A stretch of 64,000 bases of DNA from an uncultured Faecalibacterium sp. (GTDB lineage: Bacteria; Bacillota; Clostridia; Oscillospirales; Ruminococcaceae): contig UQGD01000001.1 of NCBI GenBank assembly GCA_900540455.1, positions 62,001 to 126,000 of the forward strand, read 5' to 3'. Positions 24,265 to 33,059 of this stretch are shown piece by piece. The translations under genes and the position numbers were made by a program. A model generated the notes under the pieces. It did no database searches. It was given only the letters and a program-made list of their open reading frames with translations, and was not told the origin of the DNA. Each line of letters starts with the position of its first letter. The stretch's first letter is position 1.

Positions 24265-24921
24265 ATGACCTACCAAGAGATCCTCCAAAATCCGGAAGTC
24301 AATGCTCTTCTGGAAAAAGGCAACCAAAACCTGGGGCTGCTGGGCTACACCGACCACTCCCGCATCCACTGTGCGCAGGTGGCACACACCGCCGCCCGTA
24401 TCCTGGCGGCGTTCGGCTACCCAGAGCGGGATGTGGAGCTGGCCCGCATCGCGGGGTATCTGCACGACATCGGCAATGCCATCAACCGCACCCACCATGC
24501 AGAGTACGGCGGCCTGCTGGCTAACCAGATTTTACGAGACACAGACCTCTCCATCCAGGACAGGGTCACCATCATTTCTGCCATTTCCAACCACGATGAG
24601 TCCACCGGCGGAGCGGTAGACCCGGTATCCGCAGCGCTGATCATCGGCGATAAGACCGACGTGCGCCGCAGCCGGGTGCGACCCAAGCCTGCCGCCTCCT
24701 TTGATATCCACGACCGGGTCAATTACGCTGTCACCAGCCAGAAACTGACCATCGACCCGGAAAAGAAGGTCATCTCGCTGGATCTGGAGATCGACCCTGC
24801 CATCTGCTCTATGTACGAATACTTCGAGATCTTTCTGGGGCGGATGCTGATGTGCCGCGGCGCCGCCGAGATGCTGGGGTCTGTCTTTGTGCTGACCGCC
24901 AACGGAGAAAAGGTACTTTGA
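24265..24921 (+). CDS. HD domain phosphohydrolase
   Basis: A 218-residue metal-dependent phosphohydrolase. The HD residues can be followed: H31 in YTDHSRIH, the HD pair in GYLHDIGNAINRTHH, and a later NHDE and DKTD. The substrate is unknown; many relatives act on nucleotides or signalling nucleotides. It lies 12 bases after the nicotinamidase-like gene, which may hint at a role in nucleotide salvage (inference). A terminator follows ten bases after the stop. Confidence 0.82.
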   Translation: MTYQEILQNPEVNALLEKGNQNLGLLGYTDHSRIHCAQVAHTAARILAAFGYPERDVELARIAGYLHDIGNAINRTHHAEYGGLLANQILRDTDLSIQDRVTIISAISNHDESTGGAVDPVSAALIIGDKTDVRRSRVRPKPAASFDIHDRVNYAVTSQKLTIDPEKKVISLDLEIDPAICSMYEYFEIFLGRMLMCRGAAEMLGSVFVLTANGEKVL

Positions 24922-24930
24922 CCCAAAAGT

Positions 24931-24957
24931 GAAGCCCGCCGAAAACGGCGGGCTTTT
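24931..24957 (+). terminator. Terminator after the HD hydrolase gene
   Basis: An AAGCCCGCCG/CGGCGGGCTT stem with a 4-nt loop and a run of T residues. Confidence 0.88.
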
Positions 24958-24973
24958 TGCATTTTAAGCGGCA

Positions 24974-25201
24974 TCAAATATGATCCTCCACCACATCCAT
25001 CAGGTGGACAGGGTCCAGCTGGCCATCGGTGCACAGCTGTGCCAGCTGCTCTACCAGCTGCTGGCGGACCGAGACATCCGGCACAAAACTGCACTGCACC
25101 CATTCTCCCTGCACCTGTTTTTGTGCAGAGAGCCCGAAAGAACCGTAATTTCCCAGCTCCTCTGAATAGAGTTGCTGGGGCGTACACACATAGCGAAACA
25201 T
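24974..25201 (-). CDS. Small DUF6514-like protein
   Basis: A 75-residue protein, MFRYVCTPQQLYSEELG at the start and GQLDPVHLMDVVEDHI at the end. The ending and the central alternation of short strands (GNYGSFGLSAQ) resemble a conserved small Clostridia family of unknown function (DUF6514). The start at 25199-25201 is preceded by GAGAGGG at eight bases; a GTG three codons upstream is possible. Two promoters stand in front of it. Function unknown. Confidence 0.6.
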   Translation of the reverse strand: MFRYVCTPQQLYSEELGNYGSFGLSAQKQVQGEWVQCSFVPDVSVRQQLVEQLAQLCTDGQLDPVHLMDVVEDHI

Positions 25202-25285
25202 CCAGATCACCCTCTCTCTTTTCCCAATTTTCCCAGCGGCTGCGACGATGCCGCTGAAGTTTGGAAAGGTGTCTTTCCGTTTCCT

Positions 25286-25313
25286 ATTATACCAGATATT
25301 TCCCGATATTCAA
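25286..25313 (-). promoter_or_regulatory. Proximal promoter of the DUF6514-like gene
   Basis: TTGAAT (25308-25313), 16 bases, TATAAT (25286-25291) on the minus strand, about 85 bases before the start codon. Confidence 0.6.
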
Positions 25314-25372
25314 GCAAATGTGCTCTTTTCTGTATACATTTGTTTCTTTTACCAAATTATTTGCCTGGTTTT

Positions 25373-25463
25373 TGTAAAAAGACAGCCCGCCATAGGGAGG
25401 GCAAAGCCCACCGCCTATTCGCCAGCCCAGGTTTATTATAGTCCCAATTGGATATATTGTCAA
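25373..25463 (-). promoter_or_regulatory. Second consensus promoter with a short GC-rich leader ending in a T run
   Basis: TTGACA (25458-25463), 17 bases, TATAAT (25435-25440) on the minus strand is close to perfect. The RNA begun there runs through a GC-rich stretch with several GGGC/GCCC pairings (25382-25422) and meets five T residues at 25376-25380. It could be an RNA of about 55 nt or an attenuated leader of the DUF6514-like gene. No other feature is seen in 25202-25511. Confidence 0.4.
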
Positions 25464-25511
25464 GTTTTGAAAGGAAATTTTACCCTTGATTTTCCATATT
25501 TCTTCTCTTTG

Positions 25512-25553
25512 AAAAAACGCCCCCGGCGCAGGCAGATGCTGGCCGGGGGCGTT
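25512..25553 (-). terminator. Terminator of the pcrA-to-U32 operon
   Basis: A 12-bp perfect stem (25516-25527 with 25542-25553) and six T residues on the minus strand, directly after the U32 stop codon. Confidence 0.9.
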
Positions 25554-25558
25554 TGAGA

Positions 25559-26785
25559 TCAAACCGTATTCTTTTTGCGCAGAAGGCTCATGGGGGGCAG
25601 CTCCGGTGTCGGGATGGTATAAAGCTCCATGGCGTGCGGCGTGGACTGCACACGCTCCCCGGCTTCGTTTTCGATCCATTCCGGTGCCAGCGGGATGCTG
25701 CGGCCGTCCGGGCACAGCACCTCCAGGGTATCGCCCAGGGACCATTTTCCCCGCTGCTGGCAATGCGCCACACCGTTCTCCCAGCTTTCCACCGTACCCA
25801 CGAACTCCCACTCCCGCAGATAAGCGGCGCTGTCGGTGGACTGACGAGCCGCCTCCGGCCCAAAGAAGAAGCCGGGCGAGTAGTGGCGGTGGCTGGTCCG
25901 GGTCAACTCATCCAGGGTCTGGGGAGCCAGCTCAAAGTTATCGTTCATCGGGTCAGCCAGGTACTGGTCCAGCGCCTGGCGGTAAGCCGCCGTCACGCTG
26001 GCCACATAATAAAAGGTCTTGGCCCGTCCCTCGATCTTCAGGCTGTCCACACCCGCCTTGCAGATCAGATCCAGGAAAGGCGCCGTGCAAAGGTCGTTTG
26101 CGTTGAGGATATAGGTGCCGTCCTTCCCTTCCCCGATCTCATACATACTGCCGGGGCGATTCTCCTCATGGAGGTAGTACTTCCAGCGGCAGGGCTGGGC
26201 GCACTGTCCCCGGTTGGAGTCCCGTCCGGTAAGGTAGGTGGACAGCAGGCAGCGGCCGGAGACGCTGACGCACATTGCGCCGTGCACAAAAGCTTCCAGC
26301 TCCAGCTCCGGCGGGGTCTTGTCCCGGATGATGGCGATATCCTGCAAGCTCAGCTCCCGGGCCAGCACCACACGCTTTGCGCCCATTTTATAGGCAGCGG
26401 TGGCAGCAGCATAGTTGGTAATGCCCACCTGGGTGGACAGATGAACATCGATCTGCGGCGCATAGGTCTTGCAGGCATCCAGCACGCCCAGGTCAGCCAC
26501 GATAAAGGCATCCACGCCGGCGGCAGCGGCTGCACGGATGGCCTCCGGCAGGCGGTCGGCCTCCTCATTGGTGGGCAGCGTATTCATGGTCAGATAGACC
26601 TTGCGTCCGCGGGCATGGGCGTAGATGACGCCCTCGGCCAGCTGCTCCGGCGTAAAGTTGGCCGGAGCGGACCGCATACCAAACTCCGGCAGGCCGCAGT
26701 ATACTGCATCTGCGCCGTAGTTGACTGCATAGCGCAGCCGCTCAAGATCGCCCGCCGGGGCGAGCAATTCTGGGATCTGAAGCAT
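25559..26785 (-). CDS. U32 family protein, TrhP-like tRNA hydroxylation factor
   Basis: A 408-residue protein of the so-called U32 peptidase family, many members of which hydroxylate RNA with prephenate and an iron-sulfur cluster. The family core is clear: LLAPAGDLERLRYAVNYGADAVY at the N-terminus, FVHGAMCVSVSGRCLLS, then GQCAQPCRWKY, which supplies the cysteine ligands. In Bacillus the same gene type (yrrN/yrrO) lies after mltG and makes 5-hydroxyuridine in tRNA; here too mltG is directly upstream, 21 bases away. Proteolysis is unlikely. GGAGG precedes the ATG at 26785. Confidence 0.85.
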   Translation of the reverse strand: MLQIPELLAPAGDLERLRYAVNYGADAVYCGLPEFGMRSAPANFTPEQLAEGVIYAHARGRKVYLTMNTLPTNEEADRLPEAIRAAAAAGVDAFIVADLGVLDACKTYAPQIDVHLSTQVGITNYAAATAAYKMGAKRVVLARELSLQDIAIIRDKTPPELELEAFVHGAMCVSVSGRCLLSTYLTGRDSNRGQCAQPCRWKYYLHEENRPGSMYEIGEGKDGTYILNANDLCTAPFLDLICKAGVDSLKIEGRAKTFYYVASVTAAYRQALDQYLADPMNDNFELAPQTLDELTRTSHRHYSPGFFFGPEAARQSTDSAAYLREWEFVGTVESWENGVAHCQQRGKWSLGDTLEVLCPDGRSIPLAPEWIENEAGERVQSTPHAMELYTIPTPELPPMSLLRKKNTV

Positions 26786-26806
26786 AGTTTCCTCCGTATC
26801 AATCAC

Positions 26807-27952
26807 TTATTTTCCCGCTGCCGCCCGCAGACTTTTGTTGACCGCGGCGGCTTTATCGCAGTTTGCGTTGTGCTCGGACATGGTGCGGCCATAATAATAT
26901 GTACCCGCCAGGTCCGTAACAAAGAAATAGCAGTCCTTTACTTCCGGGTCCGGCTGCGGCGACAGGGAAGCCTGGATCGCCGCGAGGCCCGGGTTGGAGA
27001 TGGGGCCTGCGGGCAGCCCCTCCAGGGCGTAGGTATCGTATGCCGCCAGGATCTCCGGGGGGATCTTATCCCATCCGCCATAGTAAGGCGCCACCCAGTT
27101 CCACAGATAATTGTTGTCTGCATCGTTCTGGATATAGCTGGAGGCATTGCTTTGCAGGCGGCGGTAGGGCGAGGAGGGGGCCAGCCGGTTGCGGAACACC
27201 TGCGCCACGTTGGAATCCTGGGCATTGCCCGCCTCCTCCTGTACAAAGGAAGCCAGCGTGACCAGCTGCGGCAGGCTCATCTCCTGCGCTTCCAGCGCAG
27301 CGTACATCTCCTCCGTGATCTGGGCATCAAAATGGGCATAGAAGGTCGCCACATAGTTGTGGACCGTATCCTCCATCAAAAAGTCGTAGGTATCCGGAAA
27401 CAGATATCCTTCGCACTTCATAAAGCGGCCGGGCACCTGCTCCGGCACATACTGCCAGAACCGATACTGAGAGAAATCGCCGTTATTGGCCTCGTCCAAG
27501 AACTCCTGCGCAGTACACAGGCCAGCCTGCTCCATCTTCTGTGCGATCGCCTGTGCGGTGGTCCCCTCCGGGAAGGTCAGGCGCACCGACTCCGCTTTTG
27601 CATACTGGGACAAGGCATCCACCAGGTCAACATACGGCCACCCGGCATCCAGCGTAAAGGTGCCGTATTGCAGACGGCTGGCGGAATCCGTGTTTTTGAC
27701 ATAGTAGCGGAACAGCAGCGAAGAGCGAATGACCCCCTCCTGCTTGAGCTGGTCTGCAATGGCCGCCACACCGCTGCCTTTTTCAATGGTGACGGTCACT
27801 GTACGGCTGGCTCGCCCCTTGCCATGGATCTCGGCCCGGGCGGCCAGCACAGCTGCCCCTGCAGCCAGGAGCAGCACCACCAGCAGGATCAGCAGCACTT
27901 TGGCTGCTCCTGCTTTTTTCCGCGGCTTCGTATGGGACTGTTTTTGTGCCAT
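26807..27952 (-). CDS. mltG: Endolytic murein transglycosylase MltG
   Basis: A 381-residue membrane-anchored lytic enzyme that cuts growing glycan strands and so ends their synthesis. A basic N-terminus is followed by one membrane helix (VLLILLVVLLLAAGAAVL, near residues 20-40), a LysM-like region (ITIEKGSG, IADQLKQEGVI), and the YceG domain with the catalytic glutamate in SFVQEEAG and the later RNRL and YALEGLPAGPISNPG. Length is slightly above the Bacillus protein. Placed upstream of the U32 gene as in other Firmicutes. Confidence 0.93.
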   Translation of the reverse strand: MAQKQSHTKPRKKAGAAKVLLILLVVLLLAAGAAVLAARAEIHGKGRASRTVTVTIEKGSGVAAIADQLKQEGVIRSSLLFRYYVKNTDSASRLQYGTFTLDAGWPYVDLVDALSQYAKAESVRLTFPEGTTAQAIAQKMEQAGLCTAQEFLDEANNGDFSQYRFWQYVPEQVPGRFMKCEGYLFPDTYDFLMEDTVHNYVATFYAHFDAQITEEMYAALEAQEMSLPQLVTLASFVQEEAGNAQDSNVAQVFRNRLAPSSPYRRLQSNASSYIQNDADNNYLWNWVAPYYGGWDKIPPEILAAYDTYALEGLPAGPISNPGLAAIQASLSPQPDPEVKDCYFFVTDLAGTYYYGRTMSEHNANCDKAAAVNKSLRAAAGK

Positions 27953-27968
27953 ATGCACCTTCCTTTGT

Positions 27969-28784
27969 TCAGTGTTCCATCATCAGCCGCATGTAGCTCT
28001 CGCTCACATCAAACGGCTCTGCATCAAAGCGGATCATCCCGTAGTCCTGACGGGTGCCTTCTCCCAAAAACAGAGTCTGGGCAGCGCCCACGGTGATCAC
28101 CGCTTTTTCTACAATGACCTCCTTCTCCCGGGCGGCTTCCATCAGCTTCTCCGCAGCCCGGTCGTCCTCGGCCATCATCTCCACAAAATACAGCGTATCC
28201 TCTGACCGGAAGTACACTCCGTATCCCTGATCGCTGGATACCAGTGTTGCGCCCCTGGCATACAGATCCCCCAGCACCACCGCCATCCGCTCCGGCGGCA
28301 GCTGAACGGTGTCCGGCCAAAATCTTGCCCGCAGTTCACAGAGCTTTTTGGCGGTCACAGTGTCAAACTCTGCCTGGGCCCACAGATTGCGGGACACCGA
28401 CCGGGGCAGGCAGCGCAGGGCAAAGGCCCGCTCAAAGCCTTTTTCCCGCAGCAATTCTGCCTCTGCCGGGGTCTGCGGCACAGCCACGGTAAAGCCTGCG
28501 CCCCGCAGCTTCTGCTGCGCACACAGGTAGTCCAGCAGGCCCGCCCGGATCAGGCTGCCCTCTCCGCACAGGCCATAGAGATAGCTGCCGGGGCGGCCTT
28601 TCAGACTGACCGGCACAGCCAGTGCCATTGCTGTCAGCTGGTCATTCTCTACCGCCACATAGACATTCTCCAGCCCGGCAAAATGTTCCAATGCCTGGCG
28701 GGCAAACGCAGCGCTCACCTGTCCCTGCTGCTGCCACAGTGCCTGAACGGCGGGCAGCTCCTGGGGCTGCATCAAACGGTACAT
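27969..28784 (-). CDS. GNAT-like acyltransferase, substrate unknown
   Basis: A 271-residue protein with an N-terminal GNAT-like part: ALWQQQGQVSAAFARQALEHF, a strand pattern VYVAVENDQLTAMALAVP, then a loop SYLYGLCGEGSLIRAGLLDYL at the place where the acetyl-CoA loop would be expected. The C-terminal half shows a second alpha/beta region ending in the repeated hydrophobic pattern GYGVYFRSEDTLYFVEMM. Double-GNAT proteins of this size occur in Firmicutes, but the R/Q-x-x-G-x-G/A signature is weak, so the call is tentative. Its start overlaps the end of tmk by 13 bases, which suggests coupled translation. Confidence 0.55.
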   Translation of the reverse strand: MYRLMQPQELPAVQALWQQQGQVSAAFARQALEHFAGLENVYVAVENDQLTAMALAVPVSLKGRPGSYLYGLCGEGSLIRAGLLDYLCAQQKLRGAGFTVAVPQTPAEAELLREKGFERAFALRCLPRSVSRNLWAQAEFDTVTAKKLCELRARFWPDTVQLPPERMAVVLGDLYARGATLVSSDQGYGVYFRSEDTLYFVEMMAEDDRAAEKLMEAAREKEVIVEKAVITVGAAQTLFLGEGTRQDYGMIRFDAEPFDVSESYMRLMMEH

Positions 28785-29485
28785 CTTCCACCCTCCCTTT
28801 TCTCGGTCCACTGCTGAGCCAAGGTCTGCTGGGCCAGCGCCCACACCTGGGCCTCGATCTCCTGGATCGAACGCATCTGCCCCTGCTGGGTGCAGTGCAC
28901 GGTCTGCCAGCCCAGGCGCTGGGCGCAGAACTCTGCTGCCTGGCGGCTGCGGGCCAGGTACTCCCGGTCCTTCTCGTGCAGGTCCTTTTTGCTTTGGTCC
29001 CCATGGTAGCGCTGGTCCATCAGGCGCTGACTTACGGCCGGATCGACTTCCAGATAGATCACGCTGTCCGGGGCAGGCAGCCCCAACAGCCGGAACTCGT
29101 AATCAAACAGCCAATCCAAAAAAGACGGCCACTGCTCCGGCGGCAGCTTGGAGCACTGATGCACTCCATTGGAGGTGGTATACCGATCTGCGATCAGCAC
29201 ACCACCTGCCTGATAAAAGCTGCCCCAATCTTTTTTATAGCTGGCGTAGCGGTCCACCGCAAAAAAGCTGGAGGCGGCATAGGCATTTACATCCTCCGGC
29301 TTTGCGCCGAACTCCCCGGCCAGGTACATCCGCACCAGAGCGCTGGCCTGGCTCTCATAATCCGGGAAGGTGATCTTGCGCACCGGCACCCCTTCCCGTT
29401 CCAGGTGTTCTGCCAGCAGTTTTGCCTGGGTAGCTTTTCCGCTGCCATCCAGCCCTTCCAGCACGATCAGCTTTCCCTTAGACAT
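28772..29485 (-). CDS. tmk: Thymidylate kinase-like protein
   Basis: A 237-residue P-loop kinase that phosphorylates dTMP to dTDP. The P-loop reads EGLDGSGKATQAK, with alanine where serine is usual. The DR motif is in VLIADRYTTSN, and the lid region near HGDQSKKDLHEKDREY is long. It is longer than typical Tmk (about 210). Its start overlaps the end of thyX by 8 bases (ATG within ATGTCTAA), so the enzyme that makes dTMP and the one that uses it are translationally coupled. A variant kinase acting on another nucleotide cannot be excluded. Confidence 0.85.
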   Translation of the reverse strand: MSKGKLIVLEGLDGSGKATQAKLLAEHLEREGVPVRKITFPDYESQASALVRMYLAGEFGAKPEDVNAYAASSFFAVDRYASYKKDWGSFYQAGGVLIADRYTTSNGVHQCSKLPPEQWPSFLDWLFDYEFRLLGLPAPDSVIYLEVDPAVSQRLMDQRYHGDQSKKDLHEKDREYLARSRQAAEFCAQRLGWQTVHCTQQGQMRSIQEIEAQVWALAQQTLAQQWTEKREGGRCTV

Positions 29486-30260
29486 GGATGCTCGCCTCCC
29501 GCAGGGCTTCGTACTCTGCCCGTACCTGGGCAGTCTGGCCACAGCACATCCGCCCCTCCGGGCAGGGTCCTTCCAGGCAGGCAGGCCCCGCCTTGCCAAA
29601 CAGATGGGGGGCTACCGGCAGCACCAGACGCAGCATCTCCTCTGCCAAGGCCCGGATCTCCCACTGGGCACGGCGGCAGCACCGCAGCCGGAAGAAGTTG
29701 TGCAGGCTGCGGGCGTTCATGGTCATCACCAGCTTGGTCTCGCAGGCGTTGGGCAGCACAAAGCGGGCATCCTCATTGGCCAGCTTTGCAGCCTTGGCCC
29801 GCGCCTGTTTTTCCGGCAGGCCCTCCTCCATCAAACGCTGGGTATGGCTCTGCTCCAGCTTCTCCACCAGGTCCAGATACCGGCGGGCATCCTCCTGCAT
29901 GCTCTCCAGAAAAGCCTGCTTTGCAGCAGGCACTGCCTCGATCTCAGGGGGCACCACATAGCGGAAGTCATCCAGACGCACATAGCGCTGGCTCTGTACG
30001 CTGAAGGACGCAATGCGGTGGCGGGTGATCTGTGCCAACAGCGTGCGGCTGACCCCCTCGATGCCAAAGGTAAAGCTGGCGTGTTCGATGGGGCTGGCAT
30101 GGCCCAAGTCGCTGAGCATTTCCAGAAAACGCGCGGTCTTTTCCTCATCCAGGCCATCCAGCAGGTCTGGGATATGGGCATCCGAGTAGCAGAGCTTGGC
30201 CGCAGCGGCCACCACCTTCTCCGGCTCGGGGGTATGGGCGATCAATCGGACGGTCATCAT
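29478..30260 (-). CDS. thyX: FAD-dependent thymidylate synthase ThyX
   Basis: A 260-residue flavoprotein that methylates dUMP to dTMP using methylene-THF and NADPH. The family signature RHR-x(7)-SQRY is complete (RHRIASFSVQSQRY, near residues 80-93), and EHASFTFGIEGVSR precedes it. The central NARSLHNFFRLR carries the catalytic serine and arginine. The C-terminus ends in a cysteine-containing segment (GPCPEGRMCCGQ) beyond the usual core. No thyA is seen. The gene begins five bases after the pcrA stop codon. Confidence 0.97.
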   Translation of the reverse strand: MMTVRLIAHTPEPEKVVAAAAKLCYSDAHIPDLLDGLDEEKTARFLEMLSDLGHASPIEHASFTFGIEGVSRTLLAQITRHRIASFSVQSQRYVRLDDFRYVVPPEIEAVPAAKQAFLESMQEDARRYLDLVEKLEQSHTQRLMEEGLPEKQARAKAAKLANEDARFVLPNACETKLVMTMNARSLHNFFRLRCCRRAQWEIRALAEEMLRLVLPVAPHLFGKAGPACLEGPCPEGRMCCGQTAQVRAEYEALREASIHV

Positions 30261-30264
30261 GGAT

Positions 30265-32850
30265 TTATTCCTCCGTTGTGAGCTTGGTCAGCGGGGCAAA
30301 GTTTGCCATCGTCTTTTTAACGCCGACCTTATCAAATTGGATCTCTACGATCTGATCTCCGGCAGCAGGCTTGACCCGCAGCACCGTTCCCCGGCCAAAC
30401 ACCTTGTGTTCCACGATATCGCCGGGCTGGTACTGTTTTGCTGCGGCGGCAGCCGGACGGGAGACCGGCGGAGCCACCGGCTTTGCCGGTGTGGGGCGGC
30501 TGTATCCAGCGCCAAATACGCTGGAACGGGGGGCCGGATTCTCCGGGGCGTTATAATCCCGGCTCAGATACCCAGAAGCCCGGCCTCCGCCATAACTCTG
30601 GCCATAGCTTTGGCTGTAGCTCTGGCCAAAGCCGCCCGGGCGTCCGCCGGAAGGACCGGAATATCCAGAGCGCCCGCCGGGCACTGTATCGGAATAGCTG
30701 CTGCCCCATCCCATGCTGCGGCCAGCTTCTGCCAGAGGGCTGGCGGACTGGGACAGGTACTCCGGCTCGATCTCCCGCACAAAGCGGCTGGCCTCATGGC
30801 GCTGCGTGCGCCCATACAGCTGACGGGTAACGCTGTTGGAGAGGTACAGCTCCTTTTTGGCCCGGGTGATGCCCACATAGGCCAGGCGGCGTTCCTCCTC
30901 CAGATCGTCCTCCGAGTAGCGGCTCATCTCGCTGGGGAACACCCCCTCCTCCATTCCGATCAGGAATACATAGGGGAACTCCAGTCCCTTGGCCGAGTGG
31001 ATGGTCATCAGCACCACCTGGTCCGCACTTTCGTTGTAGTTGTCAATGTCGCTGATCAGGGCCACATCCTCCAGGTAGCCTTCCAGGCTGGCCTCCTCGC
31101 CATGCTGGTCGCAGTAGCTTTTCACGTTGCTGACCAGCTGGCCCAGGTTTTGCAGACGGTCTGCTGCATCCTCATGCCCCTTAGCGGCATCCTGCTCCAG
31201 CATCTGCTTATACCCGGTCAGTTCGATCACATCCTGTGCAAATTCGTCCAGTGGCCGGTTCTCCAGAGAATCCTGCAAACGCTGATAGATCTGCCAGAAC
31301 TTCAGCAGCGGCATCACCGCGCGGGAGAGCCGGGCGTACTGATCCGCCTGGGAGATGATATCCAGCATGGATACCCCCTCCTGCCCTGCCAGCTCACCGA
31401 TCAGATCCACGGTGGTCTGTCCGATCTTACGGGCAGGCTCGTTGATGATCCGCCGCAGCCGCACGTCATCCCGGGGGTTGGCCAGGATGGAAAAATAAGA
31501 GTGGATGTCCTTGACCTCTTTACGGTCGTTAAAGCGCTGGCCGCCCACGATCTTGTGGGGGATGCCCGCCCGGGTAAAATAATTTTCCACCGGGTTGGAC
31601 TGGGCATTCATCCGGTAAAGCACCGCATGGTCGGACAGATGTGCCCCCTCCCGCAGGTGCTGACCAATGATCTCCGCAATATGGGCAGCCTCCTCCCGCT
31701 CATCCTGGGCGGTATAGAGCTGCACTTTGTCGCCCGCACCGTTGTCGGTCCACAGGGTCTTGCCCTTGCGCTCGGTGTTGTGCTGGATCACGCAGTTGGC
31801 CGCATTGAGGATGTTGGAGGTAGAGCGGTAGTTCTGCTCCAGGCGGATGGTCTGGGCCCCGGGGTAATAGCGCTCAAAGTTCAGGATGTTTTCAATGGTC
31901 GCCCCCCGGAAGCGGTAGATGCTCTGGTCATCATCGCCCACCACGCACAGGTTCTGTTCCGGGCCGGTAAGCAGGCTGACCAGGCGGAACTGCGCCACAC
32001 TGGTATCCTGGTATTCGTCCACCAGCAGGTAGCGGTAGCGGTTCTGGTAATACTCCCGCACATCCTCATGGTTTGCCAGCAGCTGCACGGTGTAGTAGAT
32101 GAGGTCGTCAAAGTCGAACGCACCGGCATCTTTCAGCTTTTTCTCATACGCTGCATAGATGCGGGCGCACATGGCCGCCTTTGTATCCCGGGCGGGGGCG
32201 TTCAGGGCATCGGCAGGGCCAACGAGCTGGTCCTTCCAGCGGCTCATCTGGTTGGTCGCCGTCTTGATGGGCAGGAACTTATCGTCCACGCTCAGCTCCT
32301 TATACACCGCTTTCATCACCCGCTGGGAATCATCGGTATCGTAGATGGTGAAGCTGCGGGGGTAGCCGATCTCCTCTGCATACCGGCGCAGGATGCGCAC
32401 GCAGGCAGAGTGGAAGGTGGAGGCAAACACCTCGTCTCCCTCTTCGCCACCCAGCATATTGCGCAGGCGTTCCTTCAGCTCTCCAGCGGCCTTGTTGGTA
32501 AAGGTGATGGCCATAATGTTCCAGCTGCGGGGGGCGCTGCGGCGCAGCATCCCATCCAGGCTGGCGGGGGCATCGGTACCGGTCATGATCGCAGTGCGCA
32601 GGGCTTTTACATCCTCCTCGGTCACCGGACGCGGGGTCCAGTCCGAGCCGTGAGCGCTGCCAAAGCGGATCAAATTGGCGATGCGGTTGACCAGCACCGT
32701 GGTTTTGCCGCTGCCTGCACCAGCCAGGATCAGCAGCGGGCCTTCGGTGGTAAACACCGCACGGCGCTGCATATCGTTCAGCCGGCCAAACTGTTTTTCA
32801 ATATAGGTATCCCGCAGCGTGCAGAATTCCTGTTCCAGAGTCCTTGCCAT
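30265..32850 (-). CDS. pcrA: ATP-dependent DNA helicase PcrA/UvrD
   Basis: An 861-residue superfamily 1A helicase for repair, rolling-circle replication and clearing of RNA polymerase. Motifs: Q motif LNDMQRRAV, Walker A AGAGSGKTT near residue 45, DEYQDT near 280, and later MTIHSAKGLEFPYV and RRLAYVGITRAKKEL. After about residue 705 comes a linker of some 95 residues, rich in glycine, serine and tyrosine (SYSQSYGQSYGGG). The C-terminal Tudor-like domain GDIVEHKVFGRGTVLRV ends the protein, as in Bacillus PcrA. The TATACT box upstream at 32903-32908 has a poor -35 box. First gene of a six-gene operon. Confidence 0.97.
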   Translation of the reverse strand: MARTLEQEFCTLRDTYIEKQFGRLNDMQRRAVFTTEGPLLILAGAGSGKTTVLVNRIANLIRFGSAHGSDWTPRPVTEEDVKALRTAIMTGTDAPASLDGMLRRSAPRSWNIMAITFTNKAAGELKERLRNMLGGEEGDEVFASTFHSACVRILRRYAEEIGYPRSFTIYDTDDSQRVMKAVYKELSVDDKFLPIKTATNQMSRWKDQLVGPADALNAPARDTKAAMCARIYAAYEKKLKDAGAFDFDDLIYYTVQLLANHEDVREYYQNRYRYLLVDEYQDTSVAQFRLVSLLTGPEQNLCVVGDDDQSIYRFRGATIENILNFERYYPGAQTIRLEQNYRSTSNILNAANCVIQHNTERKGKTLWTDNGAGDKVQLYTAQDEREEAAHIAEIIGQHLREGAHLSDHAVLYRMNAQSNPVENYFTRAGIPHKIVGGQRFNDRKEVKDIHSYFSILANPRDDVRLRRIINEPARKIGQTTVDLIGELAGQEGVSMLDIISQADQYARLSRAVMPLLKFWQIYQRLQDSLENRPLDEFAQDVIELTGYKQMLEQDAAKGHEDAADRLQNLGQLVSNVKSYCDQHGEEASLEGYLEDVALISDIDNYNESADQVVLMTIHSAKGLEFPYVFLIGMEEGVFPSEMSRYSEDDLEEERRLAYVGITRAKKELYLSNSVTRQLYGRTQRHEASRFVREIEPEYLSQSASPLAEAGRSMGWGSSYSDTVPGGRSGYSGPSGGRPGGFGQSYSQSYGQSYGGGRASGYLSRDYNAPENPAPRSSVFGAGYSRPTPAKPVAPPVSRPAAAAAKQYQPGDIVEHKVFGRGTVLRVKPAAGDQIVEIQFDKVGVKKTMANFAPLTKLTTEE

Positions 32851-32989
32851 ATCTGCTGTCGTTTACTCCCTTTTTATAACATTCAGTCAAACATATAGAA
32901 ATAGTATAACACATTCCGGGGCGTTTTGCACCAAAAAACCACAGAATATCCCCCCGCAGCGGGGCCCATGTTCTGCCCGGAGCCGCCAA

Positions 32990-33035
32990 AAGCAAACCGC
33001 CCGGCAGACGGCCAAAAGGCCATCGCCGGGCGGCG
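32990..33035 (-). terminator. Terminator of the oad genes
   Basis: A 9-bp perfect stem (32997-33005 with 33025-33033) enclosing a smaller GGCC hairpin, followed by TTTGCTTTT on the minus strand, 25 bases after the oadB stop codon. Confidence 0.75.
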
Positions 33036-33059
33036 AATGACAGATATACAGCTATGCGA

